Source: Clostridia bacterium
GTDB lineage: Bacteria > Bacillota_A > Clostridia > Oscillospirales > Acutalibacteraceae
Direction: 5' to 3'
NCBI GenBank assembly: GCA_017503305.1
Contig: JAFVTJ010000052.1
Coordinates: forward strand, 1-8,045
Length of the DNA: 8,045 nt
Shown: piece after piece, positions 7,108-8,045 of the stretch
Layout of the letters: the number at the start of each line of letters is the position of its first letter
How positions within the stretch are numbered: the first letter of the stretch is position 1
Position numbers and translations under genes: made by a program
Notes under the pieces: generated by a model
What the model saw: the letters and a program-made list of their open reading frames with translations, nothing else
Databases searched by the model: none
What the model was told of the DNA's origin: nothing

Positions 7108-7122
7108 TAATAAATTTGTTTC

Positions 7123-7151
7123 ATTATAGCACCGCAAGGCCCTATAATCAA
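7123..7151 (-). promoter_or_regulatory. Promoter of the penicillin-binding protein gene
   Basis: On the minus strand, TTGATT (7151 to 7146) is followed after 17 bases by TATAAT (7128 to 7123). TGC directly before the -10 box makes it an extended -10. The start would be near 7116, giving a leader of only about 25 bases with the AAAGGAGG site inside it. Confidence 0.72.
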
Positions 7152-7208
7152 TTATTTTTTAAAATTTGTAAAAAATGTAAAATTTTTATAAATTAGTCAA
7201 TATTTATA

Positions 7209-7236
7209 TTGCAACTTTAAAATTTGGGTTTATAAT
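7209..7236 (+). promoter_or_regulatory. Promoter of the ABC transporter gene
   Basis: TTGCAA (7209-7214) and a perfect TATAAT (7231-7236) are separated by 16 bases, with the expected start near 7243. Divergent to the penicillin-binding protein promoter; the -35 boxes are about 57 bases apart in a very AT-rich stretch. No clear operator is seen. Confidence 0.6.
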
Positions 7237-7266
7237 TAATATACTGCATTACGAAAGGAAAATACT

Positions 7267-8045
7267 ATGCTAAAATTAGTCGGCATTACTAAGGATTATA
7301 TAACGGGCGACACAACCGTTAAAGCATTAAAGGGTATTGATTTACAATTCCGTAAAAGTGAATTTGTTTCGGTGCTTGGCCAATCGGGCTGTGGCAAAAC
7401 AACACTTTTAAATATAATCGGCGGTCTTGACAAATATTCCGAAGGTGACCTTTTTATAAACGGTGTTTCCACAAAGAATTTTAAAGCAAGACACTGGGAT
7501 AACTACCGCAACCATTCGGTAGGCTTTGTTTTCCAAAGCTATAACCTTATTCCCCACCAAACCGTTTTACAAAACGTTGAATTGGCCCTAACCCTTTCGG
7601 GTGTTTCTAAAAAAGAACGCCGCAAAAGAGCAATAGAGGCTCTTGAAAAGGTAGGCCTTTCGGACCAGTTAAGAAAGAAGCCCAGCGAAATGTCGGGCGG
7701 ACAAATGCAACGTGTAGCCATTGCCCGTGCTATTGTAAACAACCCCGATATTATTTTGGCAGACGAACCCACAGGTGCGCTTGATACCGAAACCAGCGTT
7801 CAGGTAATGGAAATTTTGAAAGAAATTTCTAAAGAACGCCTTGTAATTATGGTAACCCACAACCCCGAACTAGCGGCCGAATATTCCACCCGTATTATTC
7901 GTATGCTTGACGGCGTTGTAACAAGCGACAGCGCCCCCTTAACCGAAGAGGAGCTTGTTGAAGCTAACCCCGAAGCAGAAGAACCCGCTCCCAAAAAGGC
8001 GAAGAAAAAGAAGGAAAAAATGCCCTCCATGTCGCTTTTTACCTC
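7267..8045 (+). CDS. ABC transporter ATP-binding domain (MacB/LolD type), probably fused to a permease; cut by window edge
   Basis: The open frame runs from ATG at 7267, 7 bases after AAAGGA (7254-7259), to the window end with no stop (259 complete codons). It is a nucleotide-binding domain that powers an envelope transporter or mechanotransmission complex. Walker A is GQSGCGKTT (38-46), the Q-loop glutamine is Gln90 (VFQSYNL), the signature is MSGGQ (142-146, Met in place of the usual Leu), Walker B is IILADE (162-167) with catalytic Glu167, PTGALD is the D-loop, and His198 is the switch histidine. After the domain comes an acidic then lysine-rich linker (about 226-251) and MPSMSLFT. That linker and restart resemble clostridial proteins in which the ATPase is followed in the same chain by an FtsX-like permease, so fusion is likely but unseen. 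Substrate unknown; peptides or antibiotics are common for the group. Confidence 0.9.
   Translation, partial: MLKLVGITKDYITGDTTVKALKGIDLQFRKSEFVSVLGQSGCGKTTLLNIIGGLDKYSEGDLFINGVSTKNFKARHWDNYRNHSVGFVFQSYNLIPHQTVLQNVELALTLSGVSKKERRKRAIEALEKVGLSDQLRKKPSEMSGGQMQRVAIARAIVNNPDIILADEPTGALDTETSVQVMEILKEISKERLVIMVTHNPELAAEYSTRIIRMLDGVVTSDSAPLTEEELVEANPEAEEPAPKKAKKKKEKMPSMSLFT

Noticed and set aside
7111..7250. AT-rich divergent intergenic region as a possible replication origin or small RNA
   Set aside because: No DnaA boxes, iterons or terminator-like hairpin are visible. Two ordinary divergent promoters explain the AT richness.
7539..8030. Minus-strand open frames opposite the ABC ATPase
   Set aside because: The plus strand encodes every ABC ATPase motif in order; the antisense frames are low-complexity shadows.

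Overview
The window looks like a chromosomal segment of a low-to-moderate GC Gram-positive bacterium of the Bacillota, most likely class Clostridia. This rests on strong AAAGGAGG-type ribosome binding sites, consensus TTGACA/TATAAT promoters, a Bacillus/Clostridium-style ARG box, and the protein families present. UGA is used as a stop (end of the exonuclease gene), so the genetic code is standard. The genus cannot be fixed from the sequence. All gene content is chromosomal and housekeeping-like. I see no insertion sequence, phage gene, CRISPR array, tRNA or rRNA.

Layout, left to right: (1) the first 78 codons of argG (argininosuccinate synthase, minus strand, running off the left edge), behind a 150-base AT-rich leader with a good promoter and two strong ArgR-type operators among five in-phase TATGCA motifs. 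(2) A tightly packed minus-strand operon read from right to left: typA (translational GTPase BipA/TypA), a DEDDh 3'-5' exonuclease with a C-terminal zinc ribbon, and a neurotransmitter:sodium symporter family transporter. The stop and start codons of typA and the exonuclease share one base. The exonuclease and the transporter are four bases apart, with the transporter's ribosome binding site reaching into the exonuclease stop codon. The operon has a consensus promoter and a leader that is an exact tandem duplication of a 26-base unit. (3) A class A penicillin-binding protein on the minus strand, ending in an intrinsic terminator that abuts the typA promoter. Its reading frame has no ATG, GTG or TTG at a sensible place; a perfect Shine-Dalgarno sequence sits 8 bases before an ATT codon, which I take as the start. 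(4) A divergent intergenic region, then a plus-strand ABC transporter gene of the MacB/LolD type that runs off the right edge, probably into a fused FtsX-like permease.

The genes serve separate roles: arginine synthesis, ribosome-associated GTPase function with a possible RNA exonuclease, amino-acid uptake, peptidoglycan synthesis, and export or envelope transport. I find no convincing undescribed multi-gene system. The best leads are the apparent AUU start of the penicillin-binding protein, the duplicated typA leader, the phased ArgR site array, and the conserved-looking coupling of typA with a zinc-ribbon exonuclease.
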